From UBA5336 sp039034035 (GTDB lineage Bacteria > Pseudomonadota > Alphaproteobacteria > Caulobacterales > Hyphomonadaceae): 10,675 bases of DNA. The DNA lies in contig JBCCBN010000105.1 of the NCBI GenBank assembly GCA_039034035.1, positions 1 through 10,675 on the forward strand, in the 5' to 3' direction. Below are positions 1 through 6,634 of this stretch, one piece after another. The notes under the pieces were generated by a model. That model did not search any database. It was given only the letters and a program-made list of their open reading frames with translations, and was not told the origin of the DNA. A program made the position numbers and the translations under genes. Position 1 is the stretch's first letter, and the number at the start of each line of letters is the position of its first letter.

Positions 1-187
1 GGATTGGCTCATCGGACGGGGCTCCGTTCATTCCTGATTCCGCCATACAGTGCGTCCCAAACCCCGGCTAGGGCCTTTGGGTAAGCAGGTGTGCACTGCA
101 ACACGCGTGCCGACCCGTTCTACCCTTTCCCGCGCCCATGCCAGAGCACGTCGCCGGAAAGGGTGGGGTGCCTGTGCGCCCGATGCT
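1..187. other. Left-edge intergenic region with possible gene start
   Basis: No recognisable gene lies here. Plus-strand reading frames across it look arbitrary and run antisense to the desuccinylase-like gene. On the minus strand an open frame begins with ATG at 46-44, with a second in-frame ATG at 31-29, and reads MAESGMNGAPSDEPI up to the left edge. It could be the start of a neighbouring gene, but it has no clear ribosome binding site and is too short to judge. The only other structure is the hairpin at 122-164. Confidence 0.3.
122..164 (-). terminator. Long hairpin after the desuccinylase-like gene
   Basis: ACCCTTTCC at 122-130 is exactly complementary to GGAAAGGGT at 156-164. After one mismatch three more pairs (132-134 with 152-154) extend the stem. 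It begins 24 nt beyond the stop codon of the minus-strand gene, where a terminator would be expected. There is no run of T after the stem on the minus strand, so it is not a classical intrinsic terminator. It may be a Rho-associated or 3'-end-stabilising hairpin. Confidence 0.4.
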
Positions 188-1207
188 CTAGACAATCATG
201 TCATCGTCGAAGAGCGGGTCGGCTTCTGCCTGCATTTCGACATCGTCCACGGCTTTTTCGGCCTTGGTGAGGCTACGCACTTTTGCCACATGGAACAGGG
301 CGTCGCCCCGATTGACGACCGGGAGATTGGACCGGCCGATGATGACACCGGCTGCTCGCGCCGTCACGGCGTCTTCGACGGAGCCCAGCGGGTCCGAGAT
401 TATGGCGATGGTCTCGCCCGCTTCCACGCGTTCACTCAGTTTCTTCCGGGCGCGCATGAGGCCGCCGACGGGCGCGCGCAGCCAGTGACTTGAGTCAGAC
501 CGAATGGGGTCGATCTTCGCGCGGCCCGCTTTGCTGGGCACGAGCATCCCGTTCTCCCGCATGACTCCGAGGACGCCATTGACGCCGATGCGCACCGCGA
601 CCTAATCAAATCGAAGGGCCTCGCCTGCTTCGTACAGCAAGATCTTGCAGCCCACATCCTTGGCCGCCGCCCGCAGCGACCCGTCGCGTAAATTCGCATT
701 CAGCATGATTGAGGCGCCGAACGCCTTGGCCATGACCGCCACGTCTGGATCGTCGAGGTCTGCCCGGATCTGGGGCAGGTTATCGCGATGGACGGCCCCG
801 GAGTGCAGGTCGATACCGTAGTGTGCGCGCCCCACGATCTCGGTCATGAAAGTGTGGGCGAGTTGTGCTGCGAGCGATCCCTTGTCCGATCCCGGAAAGC
901 ACCGATTGAGATCCCGCCGGTCGGGGAGGTAGCGCGACAAGGAGACGAAACCATATGCGTTGACCACCGGCGCCAGGATTAGCGTGCCCCGCAAGCGATT
1001 GATCGCCTTGATCGCCGCCAGCCGGCGAATGATCTCGACACCGATGATTTCGTCGCCGTGGATCGCCGCGCTGACAAACATCACCGGACCGTCCTTGCGG
1101 CCATGGATGGCATGCGACGTGAGACTTATCCGTGTGTGATCCGACAGGCGGCTCAGCGGAATGGCGATGGTGCGCCGCTCTCCGGGCGCCACCCGTTCGC
1201 CGTTCAT
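188..1207 (-). pseudogene. Succinylglutamate desuccinylase/aspartoacylase-like, in-frame stop
   Basis: A zinc carboxypeptidase-like (M14-type AstE/AspA family) deacylase interrupted by TAG at 604-602. Reading through the stop restores one continuous frame of about 340 codons, a normal family length. Numbering from an earlier ATG at 1225, likely zinc ligands are H56 and E59 (AAIHGDEIIG) and H141 (DLHSG). DRRDLNRCFPG (102-112) resembles the substrate-binding loop, and E199 in LLYEAGE is the likely catalytic glutamate. The stop falls just after GEALRFD, at the junction with the C-terminal beta domain; the family usually continues with Glu there, so GAG to TAG is the simplest explanation. The ATG at 1207 is preferred because GAAGGG lies 6 nt ahead, whereas the ATG at 1225 has a purine run almost touching it. 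A rimK remnant sits directly upstream; such pairs co-occur in many proteobacteria. A sequencing error, stop-codon readthrough or a working N-terminal domain cannot be excluded. Confidence 0.85.
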
Positions 1208-1231
1208 GGAAAACCCTTCGCGCATGTCCTT

Positions 1232-1402
1232 TTACCCCCGGCCTCGCGTGCTGGTCTTGTTGGGCTTCGCGTGCGTTTCAACAAACTCGACGATCTTGCC
1301 GGCGACGTCGATGCCCGTGGCCTTCTCGATACCCTCCAGTCCGGGTGACGAATTGACTTCCATGACGACCGGTCCGCGGTTGGAGCGCAGCATATCGAGC
1401 CG
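1232..1402 (-). pseudogene. rimK: C-terminal remnant of RimK-type glutamate ligase
   Basis: The minus-strand frame ending with TAA at 1234-1232 carries the C-terminal signature of RimK, the ATP-grasp ligase that adds glutamate to ribosomal protein S6 or related targets. It reads LDMLRSNRGPVVMEVNSS and continues PGLEGIEKATGIDVAGKIVEF, including the metal-binding Glu and Asn of the MEVN motif. Only about 57 residues remain of a protein usually near 300. Family resemblance stops upstream of LDMLRS, where GLNVAGVD-like sequence is expected but unrelated residues (DYGFPETPLNGR) appear. There is no start codon context or N-terminus. The desuccinylase-like gene starts 24 nt after the stop, so the two were once an operon. 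The truncation abuts a LysR fragment on the opposite strand. Confidence 0.85.
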
Positions 1403-1419
1403 TCCATTCAGCGGCGTTT

Positions 1420-1719
1420 CCGGAAATCCATAATCCCGGCCTGACCCTCGATCTCGGCGCTCCCGGGGTCAATCTCCTGATCAACGCTGGCGCGTCTGGT
1501 TACTTTCCGGAGCGAGTGGTCCAGTCGCATATCGACAAGGGTTTACTTCACACCGTCGATGGCACGCCGGACTTTTCCTATCCGGCTTACGTTGTCTATC
1601 AGGAGGAATTCTCAACGCCAGAGATCATTGAAGCGGCGCTTTCCACCCTCAAAGCCGTTGCGGCAGACGCGGTAAGCGGCGATCTACCGCCGCCCTTCTG
1701 GGCAGAAAGTTCTGACTGA
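1420..1719 (+). pseudogene. C-terminal remnant of LysR-family regulator
   Basis: A plus-strand frame running from about 1420 to TGA at 1717-1719 reads NPGLTLDLGAPGVNLLINAG, then SGYFPERVVQSHIDKG, YPAYVVYQEEF and a final DLPPPFW. This resembles the end of the LysR substrate-binding (effector) domain. About 95-100 residues remain of roughly 300. The N-terminal winged-helix DNA-binding domain and most of the effector domain are missing. A GTG at 1516 could start a 67-residue peptide, but it lies inside the conserved domain and has no clear ribosome binding site, so a functional product is unlikely. The 5' boundary is approximate: the frame stays open further back, but the residues stop looking like LysR. 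It meets the rimK remnant back to back. Confidence 0.75.
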
Positions 1720-1729
1720 GGGGCCCCTC
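1718..1729. repeat. 12-bp perfect palindrome after the LysR remnant
   Basis: GAGGGGCCCCTC is its own reverse complement and begins inside the TGA stop of the LysR remnant. The CCCC half can alternatively pair with the GGGG that follows TCGTGT, giving a small competing hairpin. It lies between a plus-strand remnant and the 3' end of the minus-strand O-antigen ligase gene, so it may be a leftover transcription-end structure. No T run follows. The rest of 1730-1803 holds nothing I recognise. Confidence 0.35.
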
Positions 1730-1803
1730 GTGTGGGGGTAGCTCGGCAAACTTGGACCTTCGCTGCATAGGAAGCCGGGATTAGAGCGCGCCCGACGACG
1801 ACG

Positions 1804-3210
1804 TCAGAGATCGATCCGGCGGTCGGATGCAGCGGCGGGCCTTCGGCCTGCGGCCTGACGGGCGTGGCGGGGGGGCAGGCACAGGATGCCGGCAAGGGCT
1901 GCTGCCACGATCGCATAGAACGGCGCGTGGAGCGGGTAGTCTACAATCGAATGCAGGATCACCACCAGGCTGGCGATCGATGCCGCACGGCGCATCCGGC
2001 CCTCATCATTGCCCTTCGCGCGCCAGGCCTGGACAGACACCCACGCCCATAGCGCTAACGCACCGGCCAGGAGCACCACCCCCACAGCGCCGAGTTCGAC
2101 CAGGACCTGGAGATACTCATTGTGCGCCGCATTCATGTAGCGGCTCGAGATCATGCCCTCGGTCTCATAGAGTGGGTAGACGTATTCAAACGCGCCAAAA
2201 CCGACTCCAAACGGGAAGTGGTCCCTCGCAATCACCAGGCTTTGTCGCCAAACCTCGGCCCGCGCAGCGGGATTGTCCGTCTCCGCCCAGCCCAGAGTGG
2301 GGTTGAGCCCTGCCATCACGGTCGCTGCGCCGCCCAGAACAAGCGCGCCGAGCAGCATCGTCACCGCCACTCCGGCGCCGCCACGCACTTTCGATGGCAG
2401 GGACAGGAGGATGCAGAGCGGGATCACGCCAGCCAGCATGGCATAGCCAGCAATGGACCCGGCCGCGATGATCCCGACAACCAGGAGCAGGAACACCGCC
2501 GCCGCGAGGATGAACAAGCCGATCTGGCCGTCGCTGCTGCCCACGTCCTGGCGTTTCTCCAGCAACAGCGCGAGCGAGACCGGCAACGCCATCACGAGAA
2601 AACTCGCCTGGTGATTGGGATTGGAGAAGAGACCCAACGGCAAAGCTGATCGGCCATAAAGGTAGAGCGGCGAATCCGCACCGGAAAAGAGCTGCCCCAG
2701 CCCCAATCCAGCGCTAACCGCGCCCAAGGCCACGACAATCCAGCACACACCTTCTACCGTCTGCGACCAACGGGCGGTCGCCACCGCGACAAACACCGCC
2801 AGCGGAGCCATGAGGGCCAGCATGGCGCCGATACTTTCGCCCGGTGCGAGGCTGATGCCGACAGCTGGCTGGTTCAATCCGAGCAGGGGCTGGGCGGCCT
2901 CTACCAGCGCCCGTGGAGAGCCGTCAGCCCAGCGAATACCGGGTATGCCCGCTATCGCCTGTATCGCCGCATAGGCCGCCAGCGCGGCCAGCAAGACGAG
3001 CACGGCCCCGGCCGCACGGCTCCATGGGACCGGACGCTTCCGAAGCGCGAGCCACAATAAGAGGGGCATCGCTGCCAGTTGGATCACGCCGTGCTGCTGG
3101 ACTCCCACAAGGCTTGAGCCGCCCAGACCGGCAGCGACGAGGAGTACGACCCCGATCAGGACCAGATCCACACGGCGAACAGTCTGCTGCACGAAAGAAG
3201 CTTCAGGCAT
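1804..3210 (-). CDS. O-antigen ligase / Wzy-type polysaccharide membrane protein
   Basis: A 468-residue inner-membrane protein of the O-antigen ligase/polymerase superfamily (Wzy_C type), which joins or polymerises lipid-linked polysaccharide on the periplasmic face. Hydrophobic segments run from about residue 14 to 445. Family motifs are GLFSNPNHQASF (193-204), RAEVWRQSL (317-325), GVGFGAFEYVYPLYETEG (335-352), the diagnostic AAHNEYLQVLVELGAVG (361-377) and SIVDYPLHAPF (421-431). The large loop around 300-365 is the expected periplasmic catalytic loop. The ATG at 3210 is chosen because the protein then opens with a short polar tail and a membrane helix, AGGA lies 9 nt upstream, and it follows the previous gene's stop by 11 nt. 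A longer frame back to 3333 overlaps that gene and looks non-coding. Whether it ligates O-antigen or polymerises exopolysaccharide cannot be told from sequence alone. Confidence 0.88.
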   Translation of the reverse strand: MPEASFVQQTVRRVDLVLIGVVLLVAAGLGGSSLVGVQQHGVIQLAAMPLLLWLALRKRPVPWSRAAGAVLVLLAALAAYAAIQAIAGIPGIRWADGSPRALVEAAQPLLGLNQPAVGISLAPGESIGAMLALMAPLAVFVAVATARWSQTVEGVCWIVVALGAVSAGLGLGQLFSGADSPLYLYGRSALPLGLFSNPNHQASFLVMALPVSLALLLEKRQDVGSSDGQIGLFILAAAVFLLLVVGIIAAGSIAGYAMLAGVIPLCILLSLPSKVRGGAGVAVTMLLGALVLGGAATVMAGLNPTLGWAETDNPAARAEVWRQSLVIARDHFPFGVGFGAFEYVYPLYETEGMISSRYMNAAHNEYLQVLVELGAVGVVLLAGALALWAWVSVQAWRAKGNDEGRMRRAASIASLVVILHSIVDYPLHAPFYAIVAAALAGILCLPPRHARQAAGRRPAAASDRRIDL

Positions 3211-3221
3211 GAGGCGGTTTC

Positions 3222-4457
3222 CTAGGAGCCGTCCGGCGCTATGGCGGTGAGGGTCAGACCGGCGAGTGTGAGCCGCGTGGTGCGAGGATAGACACCCGGT
3301 AGCGCGCGAAATTCGAGACGGATATAGCCGCAATCAGGATCGCTGTGGGTGAATTGGGTGCGCACCAGGCCGCTGGAAACGTCTCCTGGCTCCAGCGTCC
3401 AATCCGCCAGCTTCTCGCCCTTGTCATCGCCCAGTACGCAACGGATCCGGAATGCCAGTTGCGCCGCTTCGGGGTCGAAACTGCCCTCGAACGAGGCATC
3501 GAGTTGGTATTGACCGGGCGCTAGCGGGAACACTTGCTCGGCCAGTGTGGGTCTGCCCCGGCCGAAATAGGACACGTCCAACCCGCCTTCGGCACCGAGT
3601 TCGGCATAGCGGCTCGAAATGCGCCAGTTGAATGGGCGCGCGCCCGGTACGGCCTGGAAGGACGGATCGAACGGGATGGTGATCGGCGCTTCAGGCGGCA
3701 GACTCGTCAGAAAGGTGAGATAGGCGGTGTCCAGGTCGCCGTCCCGGACGAAGCGGTCGAGCAGGATATCGATCCGCTCCGGCCAGGCCACAAAAAGGCG
3801 CCTCAGAAAGCCGGTGTCGATGTTGGATTGCGCCAGCACGGCCAAGACGCGCTCTTTCCAGGGTGGGTCACCGGCGACCGCGCGCTCGAGCGCCGGCCAG
3901 GCGGCAGTGTTCTGTACCAGCCGCAGGATCGCCGTGTGGTAAGTCTCCTGACCATCCTTGTCGATCCGAGAGAGCAGGGTGATCTGGTCCAGCGCCTCGT
4001 CATAAGCGCCGCCGGCGACGAGTTGGTTGACCACATGCATCCGAGCGGCCCGGTTTCGCGGCTGGAACGACAAGGCCGTCAAGGCTGCGCGGTTTGCCGT
4101 GTCCCGGTCACCCTGGGCGTTGCCCTCTATCTGGACCAGCGTATAGGGGAGCGGATCAAGAGGATGGGTGCGCGCAAGGTCTCGGCCGCGAGCCATCGTG
4201 CTAGCCTTGAGGCTACCCGCTTCCTGGTCACGCCCGATCGACGTCAGGAGCCCACTGACCTGGTGCCGAACAGGCACCAGCACCGGCGACACGCTCGCCA
4301 GCCGGTCCGGTGCATAGGTCCGCAGACCGGCCACAGCGGCGAGGGCCACAATGATGGCCGCCAACCCGATACGAAGAACAAGACTGGCTATCAATGGCCC
4401 TCGATCCCCTCCCGTGGATGCCGGCTCGGTCACCGGTCCGGTTGCTTCCGGCCACAC
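3222..4457 (-). CDS. Membrane-anchored periplasmic repeat protein, polysaccharide operon
   Basis: A 411-residue protein I cannot assign to a named family. After a polar N-terminus, one transmembrane helix spans about residues 22-45, so most of the chain should be periplasmic. Residues about 90-255 are rich in alternating Ala/Leu helices of TPR-like character, for example NRAALTALSFQPRNRAA and YDEALDQITLLSRIDKDG. The C-terminus (about 275-411) looks like a beta-rich domain, with GLDVSYFGRGRPTLAEQVF and PLAPGQYQLDASFEG, and holds two cysteines (C340, C376) that could form a disulfide. It starts at GTG 4457; no ATG is available nearby in frame and the ribosome binding site is poor. It lies 11 nt ahead of the O-antigen ligase gene, so the two are probably co-transcribed and it may assist polysaccharide assembly. 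That role is inferred from context only. Confidence 0.8.
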   Translation of the reverse strand: MWPEATGPVTEPASTGGDRGPLIASLVLRIGLAAIIVALAAVAGLRTYAPDRLASVSPVLVPVRHQVSGLLTSIGRDQEAGSLKASTMARGRDLARTHPLDPLPYTLVQIEGNAQGDRDTANRAALTALSFQPRNRAARMHVVNQLVAGGAYDEALDQITLLSRIDKDGQETYHTAILRLVQNTAAWPALERAVAGDPPWKERVLAVLAQSNIDTGFLRRLFVAWPERIDILLDRFVRDGDLDTAYLTFLTSLPPEAPITIPFDPSFQAVPGARPFNWRISSRYAELGAEGGLDVSYFGRGRPTLAEQVFPLAPGQYQLDASFEGSFDPEAAQLAFRIRCVLGDDKGEKLADWTLEPGDVSSGLVRTQFTHSDPDCGYIRLEFRALPGVYPRTTRLTLAGLTLTAIAPDGS

Positions 4458-4465
4458 ATGTCTTT

Positions 4466-4494
4466 TGATAGCCGACCGGAACGAACCGGTACAA
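4466..4494 (-). promoter_or_regulatory. Possible promoter of the polysaccharide operon
   Basis: On the minus strand TTGTAC (4494-4489) and CTATCA (4471-4466) are separated by 17 nt. Transcription would begin about 2-4 nt before the GTG at 4457, giving an almost leaderless message, consistent with the weak ribosome binding site. The spacer contains an interrupted palindrome, ACCGG-AACGAA-CCGGT (4475-4490), which could be an operator. Both hexamers are imperfect, so this is tentative. Confidence 0.3.
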
Positions 4495-4527
4495 TAGGCG
4501 TGCTGCGGAGGTCAGCCTCGCCTATTG
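4492..4527. repeat. 9-bp inverted repeat upstream of the polysaccharide operon
   Basis: CAATAGGCG at 4492-4500 is exactly complementary to CGCCTATTG at 4519-4527, with an 18-nt spacer. It lies 35-70 bp upstream of the GTG start at 4457 and overlaps the suggested -35 hexamer. Spacing of half-site centres is about 27 bp, so it could be a regulator-binding site or an RNA hairpin in read-through transcript from the hydrolase gene. Confidence 0.4.
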
Positions 4528-4558
4528 GGCGTTCGCGGTCGCCATTCACAGCTTTTGT

Positions 4559-4582
4559 CCCGCGCTGCGCCCCCAGCGCGGG
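4559..4582 (-). terminator. GC-rich hairpin terminator of the hydrolase gene
   Basis: CCCGCGCTG (4559-4567) pairs perfectly with CAGCGCGGG (4574-4582) around a 6-nt loop. It starts 18 nt beyond the stop of the metallo-hydrolase gene on the minus strand. The nine-pair, almost all G-C stem is typical of a transcription-end hairpin, though ACAAAAGC rather than a T run follows it. Confidence 0.5.
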
Positions 4583-4600
4583 ATGGGCCACATGGCCGCG

Positions 4601-5500
4601 CTACGCGACCAGCCGATAGGGGCTCTTCACGCCTGGGGCAGCATCCGGGGTGCGCACCCGGCCGTCCTTGACCAATTGGATCATGTGCCCGAGCACCGAA
4701 TGGCAGGCCGCCGGATGCAGCTTGGAATCCACGGTTGCATAGATCACCTTCACCATGTCCGGGATCGTTTCATCACCGGCTTCCATGCGCGCAATGATTG
4801 CGGCCTCACGGCCGCGGCGATGATCGATATAGGCCTGGATGAAGCCGGAGGGATCGTCGGTGACCGGTGGCCCATGGGTCGGCCAGATTACGGCAAATCC
4901 GCGGTCGCGAACTTTCTCCAGGCTGGCAAGATAGGCGGCCATGTCGCCATCGGGCGGTGAAATCACCGTGGTCGACCAGCCCATGACATGGTCGCCGGAG
5001 AACAGCGCGTTTTCCTCATGCAGGGCGTAGCAAACATGATTGGACGTGTGGCCCGGCGTCTCGATCGCTTCCAGCGTCCAGCCGGGGCCTGATGCGGTCC
5101 AGCCATCGCCAATGGTCTGGTGCGGCTTGAAGGACAGGTCGTCGCCGGCTTCCATTCGCACTTCGGATTCGGTGGGGATCGCCGGCCCTTTCGCATAGAC
5201 CTTGCAGCCTGCCCATTCGGCCAGCGGGTGGGCCAATGGCGAGTGGTCCATGTGCGAATGGGTCACCACCACATGGGTGACCGTCTCGCCCTCAAGGGCT
5301 CGCTTCAGGGCCTCGAGGTGTTCGTCGATCAGTGGGCCGGGATCGATCACCGCCACTTCGCCATGGCCGATGATGTAAACGCCTGTGCCGGTATAGGTGA
5401 ACGCACCAGGATTGTTGGCAATGACCCGGCGGACCAGGGGAGAGACCCGATCAACGCGGCCATATTCAACGTCGATCTCGCGAACGAAAGGGATAGTCAT
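4601..5500 (-). CDS. Metallo-beta-lactamase-fold hydrolase, LACTB2-like
   Basis: A 299-residue soluble enzyme of the metallo-beta-lactamase superfamily, binding two metals. The core HSHMDH motif (H81, H83, D85, H86) is followed by H151 (ETPGHTSNH), D170 (FSGDH) and H209 (WPTHGPPV), so all ligands are present and the site should be active. The region after 215 (IQAYIDHRRGREAAIIARM) and the helical tail with VKVIYATVDSKLHPAAC resemble the C-terminal extension of the LACTB2/RNase-like and glyoxalase II-like branch. Substrate cannot be predicted; thioesters, nucleic acids and lactones are all handled by relatives. There is no signal peptide, so it is probably cytoplasmic. ATG at 5500 lies 72 nt after the ATP-grasp gene's stop on the same strand; only a distant GAGG (about 14 nt) serves as ribosome binding site. 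The two genes may be co-transcribed. Confidence 0.9.
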   Translation of the reverse strand: MTIPFVREIDVEYGRVDRVSPLVRRVIANNPGAFTYTGTGVYIIGHGEVAVIDPGPLIDEHLEALKRALEGETVTHVVVTHSHMDHSPLAHPLAEWAGCKVYAKGPAIPTESEVRMEAGDDLSFKPHQTIGDGWTASGPGWTLEAIETPGHTSNHVCYALHEENALFSGDHVMGWSTTVISPPDGDMAAYLASLEKVRDRGFAVIWPTHGPPVTDDPSGFIQAYIDHRRGREAAIIARMEAGDETIPDMVKVIYATVDSKLHPAACHSVLGHMIQLVKDGRVRTPDAAPGVKSPYRLVA

Positions 5501-5572
5501 GCGATGTCTCGTCGCCTCTGGGTTCAGCTGGCGCGCTGGGCGGCCTGCATTCTGTTGCTGTGTGCTGGCCTG

Positions 5573-6508
5573 TCAGCCCCTCTTCGGAGCCAACCGGCCC
5601 GCAAAGGCCTTGGCCATGCGCCGGGTCGATTTCAGCTTGTCACCAAGCTTCAACGCCAGTGGTGGGCCCATATCCGTCTTGTTGGCGTCCACGATATAGA
5701 TACGCCCACTCTGGCGATCCCTTAGGACGTCTACGCCGCCCCAGTCCAGACCAAGTTGCCGTGCAAAGCGCCTGATCACGTCAAGTTCATCGGCTGTGTA
5801 CACCGCCGCTGGCTGATCGAGCAGCACTTCGGTGTTCTCGTTCAGGAACCGGCGCTCCAGGGGCCGGCGTTTCCTGAAGGTGACGGTGGGTTCGCCCCCG
5901 ACAATGCAGCAGCGCAGGTCTTCGACCATCCCGCCATCGATTTCATTGTCGATCACGCGCTGGTAGGACTTGCCCGGCTGCGCCGGGACCGGCCCTTCGA
6001 TGATGCGTCCGTCATGGGCGGCGTTCAATTCCGATTTCTCGACCATGGGACCGTGATGGGTTTCCGGATCAACGGCGAGTTCGTAGCCGGCGACCGCTGC
6101 AAAAACGTTGGACACATGGGTCTTGGATACGTCCGCACAATCGAAATTCACCATTGTCGCGCCCTCGCGCACCATTGGTCGAGCATTCGCCGTCGTGGTC
6201 GCGTCTTCGAACTGGAACACGATATCGGCTCGGGACACATCATCGATCAGCTTGGCGCCGGCTGCGTGCATCACGGGCCAGATGAAATACCAAGGCCGGG
6301 GTTTGTCCGGATGGAAAGCGATGGTTGGCCGCTTGTGCCCGCTCAGGCGTCGCCAGCTGCGCCAGGATTGGGCGAGGATATAGAACGAGAACCACGCGAA
6401 GAACTCATGCGCCAGCGACCAGCGCACAGGCACGGTGTGGCCGGTCTTCTTGATGAGAACGGCCCCGTCTTCATACTTGAAATCGGAGATCCAGAGACGG
6501 TTCGACAT
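5573..6508 (-). CDS. Uncharacterised ATP-grasp-like protein
   Basis: A 311-residue protein whose C-terminal half looks like an ATP-grasp ligase fold. CCIVGGEPTVTFRKRRP (200-216) and RFLNEN (220-225) fit the nucleotide-binding strand-loop, and GLDWGGVDVLRD (253-264) plus IYIVDANKTDMGPP (270-283) supply the acidic metal-binding residues, probably D260, D274 and N276. The N-terminal half (1-155) is not one I can name: it begins MSNRLWISDFKYEDG and includes an aromatic stretch RPWYFIWPVMHAAGAKL (71-87). ATP-grasp enzymes usually join a carboxylate to an amine or thiol through an acyl phosphate; the substrate here is unknown. ATG 6508 is chosen because AGGAG stands 5 nt ahead. An upstream in-frame start at 6592 is Ala-rich, unlike the rest, and coincides with the expected transcription start from the -10 box at 6598-6603, so it would not be translated. 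Confidence 0.8.
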   Translation of the reverse strand: MSNRLWISDFKYEDGAVLIKKTGHTVPVRWSLAHEFFAWFSFYILAQSWRSWRRLSGHKRPTIAFHPDKPRPWYFIWPVMHAAGAKLIDDVSRADIVFQFEDATTTANARPMVREGATMVNFDCADVSKTHVSNVFAAVAGYELAVDPETHHGPMVEKSELNAAHDGRIIEGPVPAQPGKSYQRVIDNEIDGGMVEDLRCCIVGGEPTVTFRKRRPLERRFLNENTEVLLDQPAAVYTADELDVIRRFARQLGLDWGGVDVLRDRQSGRIYIVDANKTDMGPPLALKLGDKLKSTRRMAKAFAGRLAPKRG

Positions 6509-6597
6509 GGTGGCTCCTGGGAGGGCTCTCGGCGACAGCGCCTGGGCGGCGGTCGCGGCGCTGGCCTTCGCACGAGCGCCACTGGGGTTCAATCCTG

Positions 6598-6603
6598 ATT
6601 ATA
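6598..6603 (-). promoter_or_regulatory. Perfect -10 box for the ATP-grasp gene
   Basis: TATAAT appears on the minus strand, exact and conspicuous in GC-rich sequence. Transcription would start near 6591, leaving a leader of about 83 nt before ATG 6508. No good -35 hexamer lies 16-18 nt upstream (TCGCTA at 17 nt), so an activator may be needed. The leader contains GGCGCT/AGCGCC (6557-6562 with 6575-6580), which can form a small hairpin. Confidence 0.5.
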
Positions 6604-6634
6604 TGGCTAAACTGTGTCTCTAGCGATCATTTAC

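Noticed and set aside
50..493. Plus-strand frame of 147 codons
   Set aside because: It runs antisense to the C-terminal domain of the desuccinylase-like gene and has no recognisable features.
1385..1440. Transposon or integron explanation for the double-truncation junction
   Set aside because: No terminal inverted repeats, target-site duplication, transposase fragment or recombination site is visible around the joint; a simple deletion fits better.
1516..1719. Possible 67-residue gene starting at GTG
   Set aside because: The same frame continues upstream with LysR effector-domain sequence, so this is the end of a truncated regulator rather than a separate small gene.
3534..4619. Plus-strand open frame of 361 codons
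   Set aside because: It lies antisense to the membrane-anchored repeat protein, whose frame has a clear transmembrane helix and operon context. The plus-strand product is Arg/Gly-rich with no recognisable domain, as expected from GC-rich antisense frames.
5504..5725. Plus-strand frame with a signal-peptide-like start (MSRRLWVQLARWAACILLLC)
   Set aside because: It would be a 73-residue product overlapping the C-terminus of the ATP-grasp gene on the other strand, with no ribosome binding site and no recognisable mature domain. The hydrophobic stretch is probably chance.
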